Source: Terrabacter sp. Root85 (GTDB taxonomy: Bacteria; Actinomycetota; Actinomycetes; Actinomycetales; Dermatophilaceae). Taken from it: a stretch of 64,000 nucleotides of DNA. How positions within the stretch are numbered: position 1 is the stretch's first letter; the number at the start of each line of letters is the position of its first letter. Made by a program: the position numbers and the translations under genes. Location of the stretch: the NCBI RefSeq assembly GCF_001429185.1, contig NZ_LMIW01000001.1, forward strand, positions 481,641 to 545,640, in the 5' to 3' direction. Shown in pieces: positions 35,312 through 47,488 of the stretch. The notes beneath the pieces are model-generated. The model saw nothing but the letters and a program-made list of their open reading frames with translations. It did not search any database and was not told where the DNA came from.

Positions 35312-37504
35312 ATGGACCCCCGCTCCGCGCTCGAGGCGGTCCGGACCGCTCCCACCCTCCTCGAAGCCATGCGGGCAGCGTCGACGCTCACCGATGTCAC
35401 GGCGCAGGCGGACGGTGACGCCGTCCGTGACCTGATCTCGGCCACGCTCTCCGACGATCCCCTGACCGCCCTCGCCGCCGTCCACGCGCTCGGCGTCTGT
35501 GACGACCCCACCGCGGCACCAGCACTCGCACGCCTGGTGGCTGACGGGCGGCGCCACGTGGCGGAGCACGCGCTCGACGCGCTGCGGCACACGGCTCCCG
35601 TCGACGAGGCGCTGCCCCACCTCGTCAGCGCGAGCCGCGACGGCGGCTTCACTGGGATGCTGGCCCAGCGCACCCTCGAGAGCTGGGCGGTGCGGCAGCC
35701 GGACCGGGTGCGTGGTGCCGTGCTGACCCGCCTGGCGGCAACGGCCGACGACGACGGCCGCGCCAGACTGGCCGAGACACTGGGGCTGGTGCCCGGCGCA
35801 GCGACCACGACGGCGCTCGTGGCTCTCGCGGCAGACGACACCGAGGCGCTCCCGGTGCGCGCGGCCGCGACGGCCGCCCTCGGCGACGGACCCGCGGCCG
35901 ACCACAGCGCCGAGGCGCTCCTCGTGTCGTTGGCCCGCACGGTCGGCCCTCTGGCCCAGACCGCCCGGCTCGCCCTCTTCGACCTGCGTCCGACCCCCGC
36001 ACCGCCCGTGCCCGACGGGTTGACCGTCGTGCAGCTCTTCCTCCACTCCGACATCGACGGGCAGCTGCACCATTCCGGCCGGGGCGACACGGGCGGCATC
36101 GCCACGCTGCTCGTGCACCTCGGGGACGCCCTGCTGCGCGGCGAGCCCGCGATGGCTCGGGTCATCACCGTGTCGGGCGGCAGCCCCGAGCCGACCCAGT
36201 TCCCCTCAGGACGTCCGTCCGCCGCGCCCGGTGGCCACCTCGGCTCCTCGCTGCTCGCGAGGGGCCACCACTACGCCAAGGTGCCGCTGTCGGGTCCTGT
36301 GGGGGTGAGCCGTGCGTGGCCTGCGCGGGTCGCGGCGCGCCGCGGGATCCGGCGGGTCCTCCGGACCGCCGGTCGCGTCGACGCGATCCACCTGCGGATG
36401 GCCGACGTCGGGTCCATGGCCGCCGCAGAAGTGGCGGACGAGCTCGGCATCCCCGTCGTGCTGACCGTCGCGCCCGACCCCCAGGCCCTCATCGACGCGC
36501 GGGACCACGCCGGGACGTTGACCCGTGCCGGGTTCGACGAAGCCGATCTCGTGGAGCACCTGTGGTTCCGCGACCAGCTGCTCCGCGACCTCGCCGCGCG
36601 CGCCTCCCACCTCGTGCTCTTCCCGCGCCCACGGGTCGGCGACGACCTGCGGCGCTACCTCGGGATCGACATCGACGTGCAGCGAGACCGCCTCACCGTC
36701 GTCGGCGAGGGCATCGACGTGGCAGGTGTCGACCGCATCGTCGGCGAGACCCTCGATGGGTCGGGACGTCGCCGCGGGTCCGGCGTCGCATCCGCACTCG
36801 ACGAGCTCGACACCCTCCTCGACACCCTCCCCGACGACCGCCGAGCCCTGCCGACCGTCGTGTCGGTCGGTCGGCTCAACCCCGTCAAAGGGATGGCGAC
36901 CCTCGTGCGGGCCTGGCGCGACGACGCCCGGCTGCGCGAGCGCTGCAACCTGCTCGTCGTGGGCGGCGACCTCGACCACCCGAGCGACGAGGAGGCAGCC
37001 GAGCTGGCCCGGATCGACGCCGTCGTGCCTGCCGCCGAGGCGGCCGACCTGGGGCTGCTCGTGGCCGGGCACCGTCCCAACGCGACGACCATCGCGTGGC
37101 TCGCGCGGCTGCGCGGACGTCCGGGCGACACGGCGCCGCCCGGGGTCTACGTGAGCGCGAGCCTCAAGGAGGAGTTCGGCATCGCGATCCTCGAGGCGAT
37201 GGCCGTCGGGCTCGTCGTCGTCGCACCAGACGGCGGGGGCCCGGCGACCTACGTCGCCCACGGGAAGACGGGCATCCTCGCCGACACGTCCAGTGCCGCC
37301 GGCCTCGCGGGCGCGACCCACGCCGCCCTCGACCTCGCAGCCGCACCGGCCGCCGACACCCGGAAGGCGCAGGCCCGGGACATGGTGCGCACGCGGTTCG
37401 GCATCGACACGATGGCCGCGTCGCTCGCCGGGGTCTACCGTGAGGTGGCGCCGCAGCGAGCGGGCGAGCCGCGCCTTTCCGACGCCGTGGAGGGAGCCTC
37501 GTGA
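35312..37504 (+). CDS. HEAT-repeat domain fused to a GT4 (GT-B) glycosyltransferase
   Basis: A 730-residue fusion. Residues about 1-225 are tandem alpha-helical repeats of HEAT type (DPLTALAAVHALGVCDDPTA, RHVAEHALDALRHTAPVDEAL, LPVRAAATAALGD). From about 230 a GT-B glycosyltransferase begins (VVQLFLHSDIDGQLHHSGRGD), with the donor-site motifs VGRLNPVKGMATLVRAW and KEEFGIAILEAMAVG, the E-x7-E of GT4. The GT part is closest in style to sucrose-phosphate-synthase or glycogen-type GT4 enzymes. HEAT repeats may dock a partner or substrate. The stop overlaps the next gene's GTG, so the two glycosyltransferases are probably made together. Confidence 0.82.
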   Translation: MDPRSALEAVRTAPTLLEAMRAASTLTDVTAQADGDAVRDLISATLSDDPLTALAAVHALGVCDDPTAAPALARLVADGRRHVAEHALDALRHTAPVDEALPHLVSASRDGGFTGMLAQRTLESWAVRQPDRVRGAVLTRLAATADDDGRARLAETLGLVPGAATTTALVALAADDTEALPVRAAATAALGDGPAADHSAEALLVSLARTVGPLAQTARLALFDLRPTPAPPVPDGLTVVQLFLHSDIDGQLHHSGRGDTGGIATLLVHLGDALLRGEPAMARVITVSGGSPEPTQFPSGRPSAAPGGHLGSSLLARGHHYAKVPLSGPVGVSRAWPARVAARRGIRRVLRTAGRVDAIHLRMADVGSMAAAEVADELGIPVVLTVAPDPQALIDARDHAGTLTRAGFDEADLVEHLWFRDQLLRDLAARASHLVLFPRPRVGDDLRRYLGIDIDVQRDRLTVVGEGIDVAGVDRIVGETLDGSGRRRGSGVASALDELDTLLDTLPDDRRALPTVVSVGRLNPVKGMATLVRAWRDDARLRERCNLLVVGGDLDHPSDEEAAELARIDAVVPAAEAADLGLLVAGHRPNATTIAWLARLRGRPGDTAPPGVYVSASLKEEFGIAILEAMAVGLVVVAPDGGGPATYVAHGKTGILADTSSAAGLAGATHAALDLAAAPAADTRKAQARDMVRTRFGIDTMAASLAGVYREVAPQRAGEPRLSDAVEGAS

Positions 37505-38841
37505 CGCTGCTCGTCATCAGCCCTGACTACGCCTCCCACCTCTACCCTCTCGCCACCCTCGCCACGGCCTGGCGTGATGCGGGTGAGCGCGTCGTCGTCG
37601 CCACCGGCACGGCCACCGATGCCCTCGTCACCGCCTTCGGCTACGAGCGCGAGCACCTGCAGCTGGGACGCGGCTCGAACCCGGGCGTCATCCGGGCCGA
37701 GGAGCAACCGGCGGGCGAGGACGACTCGCTCCGTGGGTTCTTCGAGGCGACGCGGCTCGGCGCCGTCGAGACGCTGGCCTACCAGGCCCGGGCGCGCGGT
37801 GACGACCTCCTCTGGAACGCCGTGGGCGTGGCCCGGGCCGTGCACGACGTCGTCGACCGGGTGCGCCCGGACACGGTCGTCGTCGACCACCTCGCCTTCG
37901 GTGCGCGACTGGGTCTCGCCAGCAGGGGCACCAGCCACGCCGACGTCGTGCTGGGTCACCCGTCCGCTCTCACCGTCGGCGACGAGGTCTACGGCTACCC
38001 GCCCGCCTGGCCGCGTGCCTTCACGCCCGGGCCGGACGCGCTCGCCGAGCTGCGGCGCCTCTCGGAGCAGGTGCGCGACGACTTCACCGCGCAGTGGAAC
38101 ACCGCACTGGCGCAGCTGTCGCCGGGGGCCACGCCGAGCGTCGACGCCTTCGCCGAGACCGGCGACGTCCTCATGCTCAACTACCCCGCGGAACTGCACG
38201 ACCACGACCGCACCGCCCTGCTCCCGCGCCACACCTTCCTCGGCTCCGCGGTGCGGGCCGAGGCCCCGGACGAGGAGGTCGAGGCGTGGCTCGGCCGCAG
38301 CGACCAGCCGGTCGTCTACGTCAGCCTCGGCAGCTTCCTCTCCGCCCGCTCCGACCTGCTCGCGACGATCGTCGAGGCGCTGCGCCCGCTGGACGTCCGC
38401 GTCGCCCTGGCCCACGGGTCGACGCCGCGCCCCCTGCTGGGTGCTCTCCCGGAGTCGTGGCTCGTACGCGAGATGCTCCCGCAGGTGACCCTGCTCGGTC
38501 ACGCTTCCGTGGCCGTCTCGCACGGCGGCAACAACAGCGTCACCGAGTCACTGACAGCCGGCGTCCCCCTGCTCCTCCTCCCCCTCTCCACCGACCAGTT
38601 CGCCGGCGCCGCCGCCGTCGAGGTGCAGCGGCTGGGCGAGGTGCTCGACCCCAACCGCGCCGACGCCGCTGCGATCCGCTCGGCCGCCGAGCGCCTGATG
38701 GGTCCCGCGGACTCCGTGGACCGCGCGGGGCTACACCGGCTGGGTGCGTCGATGCGCGAGCATCCGGGCCCCCTTCGGGCCCGCGACGCACTGACGCGGC
38801 AGACCACGCCCGCAGGCGGGAGCGGTCCCGCAACGCTCTGA
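37501..38841 (+). CDS. GT1-family (UGT/MGT-like) glycosyltransferase
   Basis: A 446-residue GT-B enzyme. The N-terminal acceptor domain begins LLVISPDYASHLYPLATLA, and the donor domain carries VYVSLGSFLSARSDL and VSHGGNNSVTESLTAGVPLL, the UDP-sugar-binding signature with HGG. Family members glycosylate small molecules, macrolides or sterols. The start is a GTG in GTGA overlap with the HEAT-GT4 gene. No transporter or biosynthetic genes adjoin, so the acceptor is unknown. Confidence 0.87.
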   Translation: MTLLVISPDYASHLYPLATLATAWRDAGERVVVATGTATDALVTAFGYEREHLQLGRGSNPGVIRAEEQPAGEDDSLRGFFEATRLGAVETLAYQARARGDDLLWNAVGVARAVHDVVDRVRPDTVVVDHLAFGARLGLASRGTSHADVVLGHPSALTVGDEVYGYPPAWPRAFTPGPDALAELRRLSEQVRDDFTAQWNTALAQLSPGATPSVDAFAETGDVLMLNYPAELHDHDRTALLPRHTFLGSAVRAEAPDEEVEAWLGRSDQPVVYVSLGSFLSARSDLLATIVEALRPLDVRVALAHGSTPRPLLGALPESWLVREMLPQVTLLGHASVAVSHGGNNSVTESLTAGVPLLLLPLSTDQFAGAAAVEVQRLGEVLDPNRADAAAIRSAAERLMGPADSVDRAGLHRLGASMREHPGPLRARDALTRQTTPAGGSGPATL

Positions 38842-38866
38842 GCCTCACCCCGGCGCGTGGGGACGT

Positions 38867-38882
38867 CCACCTCGGCAGGTGG
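38867..38882. terminator. Short hairpin between the convergent GT1 and guanine deaminase genes
   Basis: CCACCT-CGGC-AGGTGG is a perfect 6-base stem with a tetraloop. A copy of the recurrent octamer CGGCATAC follows at 38888-38895. A weak terminator is plausible. Confidence 0.45.
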
Positions 38883-38918
38883 GGCGGCGGCATACGCCCT
38901 CGGTCGGGCGGGGGCACG

Positions 38919-40230
38919 TCAGCGGGGGCGTGGGCTCCGCCACCGGCCGGCGGCGATCTGCTCGCCCCCGACCCACACGCCGCCGACGTCGGAGGTCGTC
39001 CCCAGCGCGAAGACCTTGGAGAGCGCGTCGTCGGGGGACGATGCGTTGTCGAGGCCCACGGCGAGCGGGTCGCCGGACTCGGGCAGCACCCAGACGGCGT
39101 CGAACTGCTTGCCGACCGAGAGGTCACCCACGTCGTCACCGAGCCCGAGCGCGTCGGCGCCCGCCCCGGTGCTCAGCCAGAGCAGGTGGGCCGAGGTCAG
39201 CAGCATCCCGTCCGGGCCGAGGAGCTGCTGGACGAAGTAGGCCTGCAGTCCCTCCTTGAACAGCGAGAAGCCGGTGCCGGCGCCGACGTCCGAGCCGAGG
39301 GCGACGCGCACCCCGGCCTCGACGTGACGACGGAGCGGGAAGAGCCCGCTGCCGAGCGCCGCGTTGCTCGTGGGGCAGTGCGCCACGGCGGCGCCGCGAC
39401 CGGCGAGCGTGCTCAGCTCGGCATCGGTCGGGTGGACGTCGTGAGCGAGCACCGACCTCGGCGTGACGAGGCCGAAGCGGTCGTAGGTGTCCACGTAGGA
39501 GGCCCCGCCGAAGAGGGCGGCGACCTCGCTGATCTCGTGGAGGTTCTCGTTGAGGTGCGAGGTGAAGAGCGACCCCGGCACCTCGGCGAAGGTGGCGGCA
39601 CAGGCCTCGAGCACCCCCTCGCTCGCCGAGAGGGAGAAGCGTGGTGTGACGGCGTAGCGCAGCCGGCCCTTGCCGTGCCAGCGGGCCGCGAGCTGGCGCG
39701 ACTCGGCGTAGGCGCGCTCGGGGGTCGTGAGCAGCGGCTCGGGCAGCAGCCGGTCCGAGGTCACGAGGCCGGTCGCGACCCGCAGGCCCCAGTGGTCGGC
39801 CGCCTCGAACATCACGTCGACGGCCGGGGCCTGGTGGGCCCCGAAGACGAGTGCGGTCGTCGTCCCGGCGTCGACGAGCCCCGCCACGAAGTCACGGGCC
39901 ACGCCCCGGGCGTGGTCGACGTCGGCGAGCCGCATCTCCTCCGGCAGGGCATAGCGGTCCAGCCAGTCGAGCAGCGGCAGGCCGAGCCCGCCGATGACGC
40001 GCACCTGGGGGAAGTGCACGTGCGTGTCGACGAGCCCCGGCAGGAGCAGACCCTCGCGCAGGTCGAGGACCGGCTCGTCGGGATGCTCCGCGCGCACCAC
40101 GTCGAAGGGGCCCGCGGGCCGTGATGACGCCGTCCCCGACGAGCAGCCCGCAGTCGTCGTCGGACCGGAGCGTGCCTCCGGCGAAGGGGCTCGTCGGCGT
40201 GTCGAGGACGCGCACCCTGAAGATCGTCAC
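38919..40230 (-). pseudogene. Guanine deaminase (GuaD) with apparent one-base frameshift near the N-terminus
   Basis: An amidohydrolase converting guanine to xanthine for the adjacent xanthine dehydrogenase. The 393-residue main frame has the zinc ligands HVH (VDTHVHFPQ), H in TSHLNENLHE, H in LAHDVHP and D in LGSDVGAG. The first roughly 40 residues (TIFRVRVLDTPTSPFAGG, DDDCGLLVGDGVITARGP) are in another frame. The shift falls at a GGGGCCC run (plus strand 40107-40113); removing one base restores the frame. The GTG at 40230 overlaps the xdhC stop, as expected for an intact operon. It may be a sequencing error, a recent mutation, or initiation at an internal start. Confidence 0.8.
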
Positions 40231-41061
40231 GGACGGGTGCCCGGCGTCGGGCGCTCGAGCTGCCGCTCCCGCTCGAAGGCCGCGAGCAGGTCGACCGCGA
40301 CCGCCACGGCGATGGTCGCCGGGCTCTTGCCGGTGAGCCCGGGCGCCCCGATCGGCGTCGTGATCCTGCCCAGGTCCTGCGCCGAATGGCCTTCTGCCGC
40401 AAGGCGTTGCTCGAAGCGGCGCCACTTCACCGACGACCCGATGAGCCCGATCGAGCCCAGGTGCGAGCACCTCAGGGCGGCGTCGCACAGCGCGACGTCC
40501 TCGGCGTGGTCATGGGTCATGACGAGCACGTGAGTGCCGCGCGGGACCTGCCCGAGCACGAGCTCCGGCACGGGCGCGTGGTGGACGTGCACACCGGCCA
40601 CGGCGTCGGCGAGCCCCGCGAGTCGTCCCGCGGCCACGCGGTCGGCCCGGCCGTCGACGAGGTGCAGCTCGAGGTCGTGTCGGCTGAGGATGCGCGCCAG
40701 CTCGGCGCCGACGTGCCCCATCCCGAAGATCGCCACGGAGGGCACGACGGGCAGCGGCTCGAGCAGCAGCGACACCTCGCCCCCGCAGCACTGCTGGCCG
40801 TGCTCGACCGGGGCGCGCTCGTTGAGCGCCAGGTCCAGCTGCTCGGGAGCGACCTCGCCCCGGGCGAGCATCGCGCGCGCCCGCTCGACGGCCGTCGCCT
40901 CGAGGTTGCCACCGCCGATGCTGCCCCACGCGTCGTCGGGCGAGACGACCATCTTGGCGCCGGGCTCGCGCGGGGCGTGGCCGCGGACGGCCGCGACCGT
41001 CACGAGCACGCCGGGGATCCGGTCTGCACGCAGCCGCTGGGCTGCCGAGAGCCAGTGCACG

Positions 41062-41069
<8 letters not shown>
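40227..41069 (-). CDS. xdhC: Xanthine dehydrogenase accessory protein XdhC
   Basis: A 280-residue protein that inserts the sulfurated molybdenum cofactor into xanthine dehydrogenase. GSIGGGNLEATAVERA and HGQQCCGGEVSLLLEPL are XdhC hallmarks (cofactor-binding Cys and Gly). A C-terminal Rossmann domain starts at VAIFGMGHVGAELARIL and continues VMTHDHAEDVALC and IGLIGSSVKWRRF. The GTG overlaps the end of xdhB by eight bases, and the stop overlaps the start of the deaminase gene. Confidence 0.9.
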
Positions 41070-43529
<2,460 letters not shown>

Positions 43530-43533
<4 letters not shown>

Positions 43534-44996
43534 GCGCCCACCCCGTCGGCAGACTGCTCGTCCCCATGGAGGCGAAGGAGTGAGGTCCCGAGCACCGCGA
43601 TGCGGTAGGCCGCGCTGGCCCGGTGGTCGTCGAGCGGGGTGCCCTCCCCCCGCATCACCTCGGCGGCCGCCTGCACCGTCGCCGCGGTCCAGGCCCGGCC
43701 CTCCAGGGCTGCCTCGGTGGCGAGCGCCCTGACGGGGGTGGCCGCCACGCCGCCGAGACCGATGCGCGCCCGCCGGACGGAGCCGTCGACGACATCGAGG
43801 GCCACGGCGACGGCGACGCTGGAGATGTCGTCGTAGCGGCGCTTGGCGACCTTGTGGAAGGCCGTGGTCGGGCTGAGCGGCAGGGGGATCCGCACCGCAC
43901 GGATCAGCTCGTCGGGGCGGCGCACGCTCTGCCGGTAACCGGTCCAGTAGTCGGCGAGCGGCACCTGCCGGTCCCCGTCCGGACTCGCCAGCACCATGAC
44001 GGCCTCGAGCGCGAGCAGGGCGGGCGGCAGGTCACCGATCGGCGAGCCCGTGCCGAGGTTGCCGCCGAGGGTCGCCCCGTTGCGGATGAGCCGGGAGGCG
44101 AACTGAGGGAACACCTGGTCGAGCAGCGGGATCCGCCCGGCCAGCTCGCGCTCGACCTCGGTGAGGGTCAAAGCGGCGCCGATCTCGACGGCCTCGTCAT
44201 CGACCTCGAGGCGGCGCAGCTCGGGCAGACGGTCGATGCCGATGACGAACGGCGCCCTGGTGCCACGGAGGTTGACGTCGACGCCCCAGTCGGTCGAGCC
44301 GGCGACGACCGCCGCGCCCGGATGTGCCGCGAGCAGCTCGAGCGCCTCGTCGAGGTCGGCTGCCCGGGCATAGGTGCCGGTCGCCCCCGAGAGTCGGGTC
44401 CCGACCGGAGGTGGCGGCGCGCTCGAGCGCCGCGAGGCGAGCGCGTCGTCGGCCGCCGGGGAGTCGAGCACGAAGGCTGCGTCCCGGATCGGCCGGTAGC
44501 CGGTGCATCGGCACAGGTTGCCGGAGAGCGCCCCGAGCCGGAAGCCGTTGGGCCCCGACTCGTGCGCGTCCGCGTCGCTGCCCACACGGGCCGCGTCGTC
44601 CTGCCGGTCGGCCCGGTAGTACTCGGCAGCCATGGAGCAGACGAAACCGGGCGTGCAGTAGCCGCACTGCGACCCGCCTCGCACCGCCATCTCGTGCTGC
44701 ACGGGGTGCAGGTGCTGGGGCGTCCCCAGTCCCTCGGCGGTGACGACCTCCTGGCCGTCCAACGAGGCGGCCGGCAGGAGGCAGGCGTTGACGGCCGTCC
44801 ACTCGGTGCCCGACCCACCGTCGGGGCGGGCCACGAGCACCGCGCAGGCGCCACACTCCCCCTCGGCGCACCCCTCCTTGGCCCCGGTGAGCCCCTGCCC
44901 CCGCAGCCAGTCGAGGGCATTGGTCGCGGGGTCGGTGCCCGCCAGACCGCGCTCGGTGCCATTGACCGTCACCGAGAGGCGCTGCCCCGGCGTCAT
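43530..44996 (-). CDS. xdhA: Xanthine dehydrogenase small subunit XdhA (2Fe-2S and FAD domains)
   Basis: A 488-residue electron-transfer subunit. The first 2Fe-2S cluster is CAEGECGACAVLV plus CLLPA, and the second is QCGYCTPGFV plus LCRCTGYRPIRDA. The FAD domain is recognised by VVAGSTDWGVDVN and RNGATLGGNLGTGSPIGDLPPALLAL. The ATG giving MTPGQRLSVTVNG was chosen because the ferredoxin fold begins right there; the ribosome site is weak, and a TTG further upstream is unlikely. First gene of the purine operon, 54 bases after ribA on the same strand. Confidence 0.92.
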
Positions 44997-45050
44997 CCGA
45001 AAGTCCCGTCGTCCACGGACCCATGATGCACCGCCGGGTGCTGCGGTCAA

Positions 45051-45737
45051 TCAGGGCTGGACGTTCAGGTCGAGGGTGTGCGCGCCACGCACGACCTTCG
45101 TCGCGAGGTAGTGGGCGTTCGCGTCAGACAGGTGGACGCCGGTCGGGACGCGACGGGCCACGGTGACCCCGAGCGCCCGCAGCTGATCCACCTTGTCGGG
45201 GTTGTTGCTGAGCAGCTCGACGCGGCTCACGCCCAGCGCACCGAGCATCTGCGCCGCGACGGTGTAGTCCCGCTCGTCCTCGCCGTAGCCGAGCGCGACG
45301 TTCGCCTCGTAGGTGTCGAGGCCCGCGTCCTGGAGCACGTATGCGTCGAGCTTCGGGTAGAGCCCGATGCCGCGGCCCTCCTGCCGCAGGTAGAGCAGGA
45401 ACCCGCCGCTCGCGTCGAGGCGCTCGACCGACTCGCGCAGCTGGGCGCCGCAGTCGCACCGCCCGCTGCCGAAGACGTCACCGGTCAGGCACTCGCTGTG
45501 CAGCCGGGTCGGCGTCGGGTCACGGTCGCAGGCCCCTGGACCGGGGGCGTCCGCACGGTCCCCGAGACCCAGCGCGACGTGCTCGCGCCCGTCGGCGAGA
45601 CCGTCGAAGGTGAAGACCCGCGCCGTCGTCGCGAAACCGTCGGCGAAGGTGACCGGTACGAGCACGTGGGTGCGGATGCGGGCCGGTGGGGGTCCCGGAG
45701 CAGCCGCCGGTGCGCGACTCGGCGCCCCGGGGATCAC
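45051..45737 (-). CDS. ribA: GTP cyclohydrolase II (RibA domain only)
   Basis: A 228-residue single-domain enzyme that opens GTP to 2,5-diamino-6-ribosylamino-pyrimidinone 5'-phosphate. The zinc ligands are in SECLTGDVFGSGRCDCGAQL (C-x10-C-x-C), LYLRQEGRGIGLYPK holds the GTP-binding Arg/Gly and catalytic residues, and VELLSNNPDKVDQL completes the signature. No ribB, ribE or ribH is nearby, so it is probably not the housekeeping riboflavin gene. It overlaps the RibD-like reductase gene by four bases and thus belongs to the glycolipid/pterin cluster upstream. Confidence 0.9.
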   Translation of the reverse strand: MIPGAPSRAPAAAPGPPPARIRTHVLVPVTFADGFATTARVFTFDGLADGREHVALGLGDRADAPGPGACDRDPTPTRLHSECLTGDVFGSGRCDCGAQLRESVERLDASGGFLLYLRQEGRGIGLYPKLDAYVLQDAGLDTYEANVALGYGEDERDYTVAAQMLGALGVSRVELLSNNPDKVDQLRALGVTVARRVPTGVHLSDANAHYLATKVVRGAHTLDLNVQP

Positions 45738-46429
45738 GCGCTCTCCCGGAAACGCGGCGACAACGCATACCTCAGCAGGACCACGTCGCCGATCTGGCGC
45801 ACCTCGGCGAGCGTCGCCCGACGGCCGGCGTTCCAGGGGTAGCGCCCGTCACCGACGAACCGGCACGCCGCCGAGTCCCCGACGAAGAAGGGCGCCACGA
45901 CGAGCTGGAGCTCGTCGGCGAGGTCGTCGGTGAGCAGCTGCGTGTGCACGGTGCCGCCGCCCTCGACCATGAGCCGCCGCACCCCCCGGTCGCCGAGGTC
46001 CTCGCAGACGCGGCGCATCGTCGCGGGACGACCGGCATCGACGACGGCCGCAGCCGCACCGAGCCGTCCGCGCGCCTCGGGCACGACGTCGCTGGGGCAG
46101 TAGACGATCTTGTCCGCACCGTCGGCCGCGAAGAAGCTTGCGGCGCAGTCGAGCTCGGCCCGTCTCGTGACCGTCACCTTCGTCGGCGACGGGGTGAGAC
46201 CGCGGGCCACCCGTGCAGCCCGCCGCTCGGGCGAGCGGACGAGCAGGCGCGGGTTGTCGTGACGGATCGTGCTGGCACCGACGAGGATCGCGTCGCTCGC
46301 GGCTCGCTCTCCGTCGACACGGTCGAAGTCGGCGTCGTTGGACAGCATGAGCCGGGCCGAGGTGCCGGCACTGAGATAGCCGTCGATCGACATGCCACAG
46401 CTGAGCAGGGTGTAGGGGCGGTCAGCCAC
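45734..46429 (-). CDS. RibD C-terminal-domain (pyrimidine reductase-like) protein
   Basis: A 231-residue reductase with the DHFR-like RibD_C fold and no deaminase domain: YTLLSCGMSIDGYLSAG, LSNDADFDRVDGERAASDAILVGASTIRHDNP (segments), RRLMVEGGGTVHTQLL and VVAPFFVG. This is the fold that reduces the ribose of the RibA product to a ribitol chain, so RibA and this protein could act in sequence. GAAGGAG precedes the GTG. It overlaps both neighbours by a few bases. Confidence 0.87.
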   Translation of the reverse strand: MADRPYTLLSCGMSIDGYLSAGTSARLMLSNDADFDRVDGERAASDAILVGASTIRHDNPRLLVRSPERRAARVARGLTPSPTKVTVTRRAELDCAASFFAADGADKIVYCPSDVVPEARGRLGAAAAVVDAGRPATMRRVCEDLGDRGVRRLMVEGGGTVHTQLLTDDLADELQLVVAPFFVGDSAACRFVGDGRYPWNAGRRATLAEVRQIGDVVLLRYALSPRFRESA

Positions 46430-47405
46430 GGACGGCTCCTTCCGGTGGGAGCGCGGTCGGGGTGCGGGGGCCTCCGCGCCGTGACACGACGAGCAGCGCC
46501 GCACCCGGCAGGGCAGCGACGAACGACATCACGCCGTAGACGACGGCGGTCGCCACTCCCCCGGCGACGCCGAGCCCGGCCACGCCGAACACCCAGGCCG
46601 CCACCCCTTCACGCGGTCCCCAGCCGGCGACGTTGAGCGGCAGCGCCATCGCCACGAGGACGACGAGCGCGAGCGGCACGAGGTCGGCCACGGGCGCCTC
46701 CACCCCGGCACTGCGGGCGGCCAGCACGAAGGTCGCGACGTGCCCGACGACGACGAGCGCCGAGACCACGACGACGCCCGGCCACGTATGCCGTCCCAGG
46801 AGTCCGTGACGCACGTCGGCGACCGCGACCCGAAGGACCCGCGAGACCTGCGCGAGGGGCCCGGGTGGCACGGCCGGGGTGCGACCCGAGCGACGCCGCC
46901 GGGTCGCCACGACGCCGACCAGAGCGGCGGTCCCGGCGACGAGAACCATGGTGGCCACGGGGGATCCGCCCGGCTGCAGGCGCGACGGCAGCAGCAGCAC
47001 GGCGCCCAGCGTCAGCCCGAGGAGGACGGCCTGACCGGCCGAGCGCTCCCACACGACCGACCGCACGCCGCGGCTGACGTCGCCGCCGTCACGCCCGTGT
47101 CGGACGCCTCGGTGCACGTCGCCGAGCACACCCCCGGGCAGGGTCACGTTGAGGAACTGCGACCGGTAGCACGCGGCGACCGCCGAGCGCAGGGACAGCT
47201 CGGACCCGAGGCCCCGGGCCACGAGGACCCACCGCCACGCGCCGCAGACGGTCGTGACCACGGCGATGGCGGCCGCCGCCGCGACCGAACGGGCGTCGAC
47301 GTGGCGCAGTCCGTCGACGAAGGCGCCACCACCGATGCGCCACACGAGGACGCCGAGGATCACGAGCCCCGCGAGGGGGCGCAGCCAGGACCGGTCGCGC
47401 TGCAT
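46422..47405 (-). CDS. Lysylphosphatidylglycerol-synthase-TM/flippase-like membrane protein (UPF0104 type)
   Basis: A 327-residue polytopic protein with about seven to eight transmembrane segments. WRWVLVARGLGSELSLRSAVAACYRSQFLNVTLPGG and GDVHRGVRHGRD (segments) fit the LPG_synthase_TM family, whose members lack a catalytic domain and are thought to flip or transport lipids. The ATG immediately follows GGAGGAG, so spacing is unusually short and a start further upstream is possible. It overlaps the RibD-like gene by eight bases. Confidence 0.78.
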   Translation of the reverse strand: MQRDRSWLRPLAGLVILGVLVWRIGGGAFVDGLRHVDARSVAAAAAIAVVTTVCGAWRWVLVARGLGSELSLRSAVAACYRSQFLNVTLPGGVLGDVHRGVRHGRDGGDVSRGVRSVVWERSAGQAVLLGLTLGAVLLLPSRLQPGGSPVATMVLVAGTAALVGVVATRRRRSGRTPAVPPGPLAQVSRVLRVAVADVRHGLLGRHTWPGVVVVSALVVVGHVATFVLAARSAGVEAPVADLVPLALVVLVAMALPLNVAGWGPREGVAAWVFGVAGLGVAGGVATAVVYGVMSFVAALPGAALLVVSRRGGPRTPTALPPEGAVRG

Positions 47406-47488
47406 CTCCTCCGCCCTTTCTGCCCAGGATCTGCCGAGTATCCGCCCGGGACCCCTGATGGTGACGACGTCCGGCTCCACGATCGGGT

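Noticed and set aside
45051-46429. RibA and RibD-like genes as part of a standard riboflavin operon
   Set aside because: No ribE, ribH or ribB gene is nearby and the deaminase half of RibD is absent; overlaps link them to membrane and glycosyltransferase genes instead.
45737-46500. FMN riboswitch upstream of ribA
   Set aside because: ribA overlaps the preceding gene by four bases, leaving no leader, and no RFN-like conserved elements are visible.
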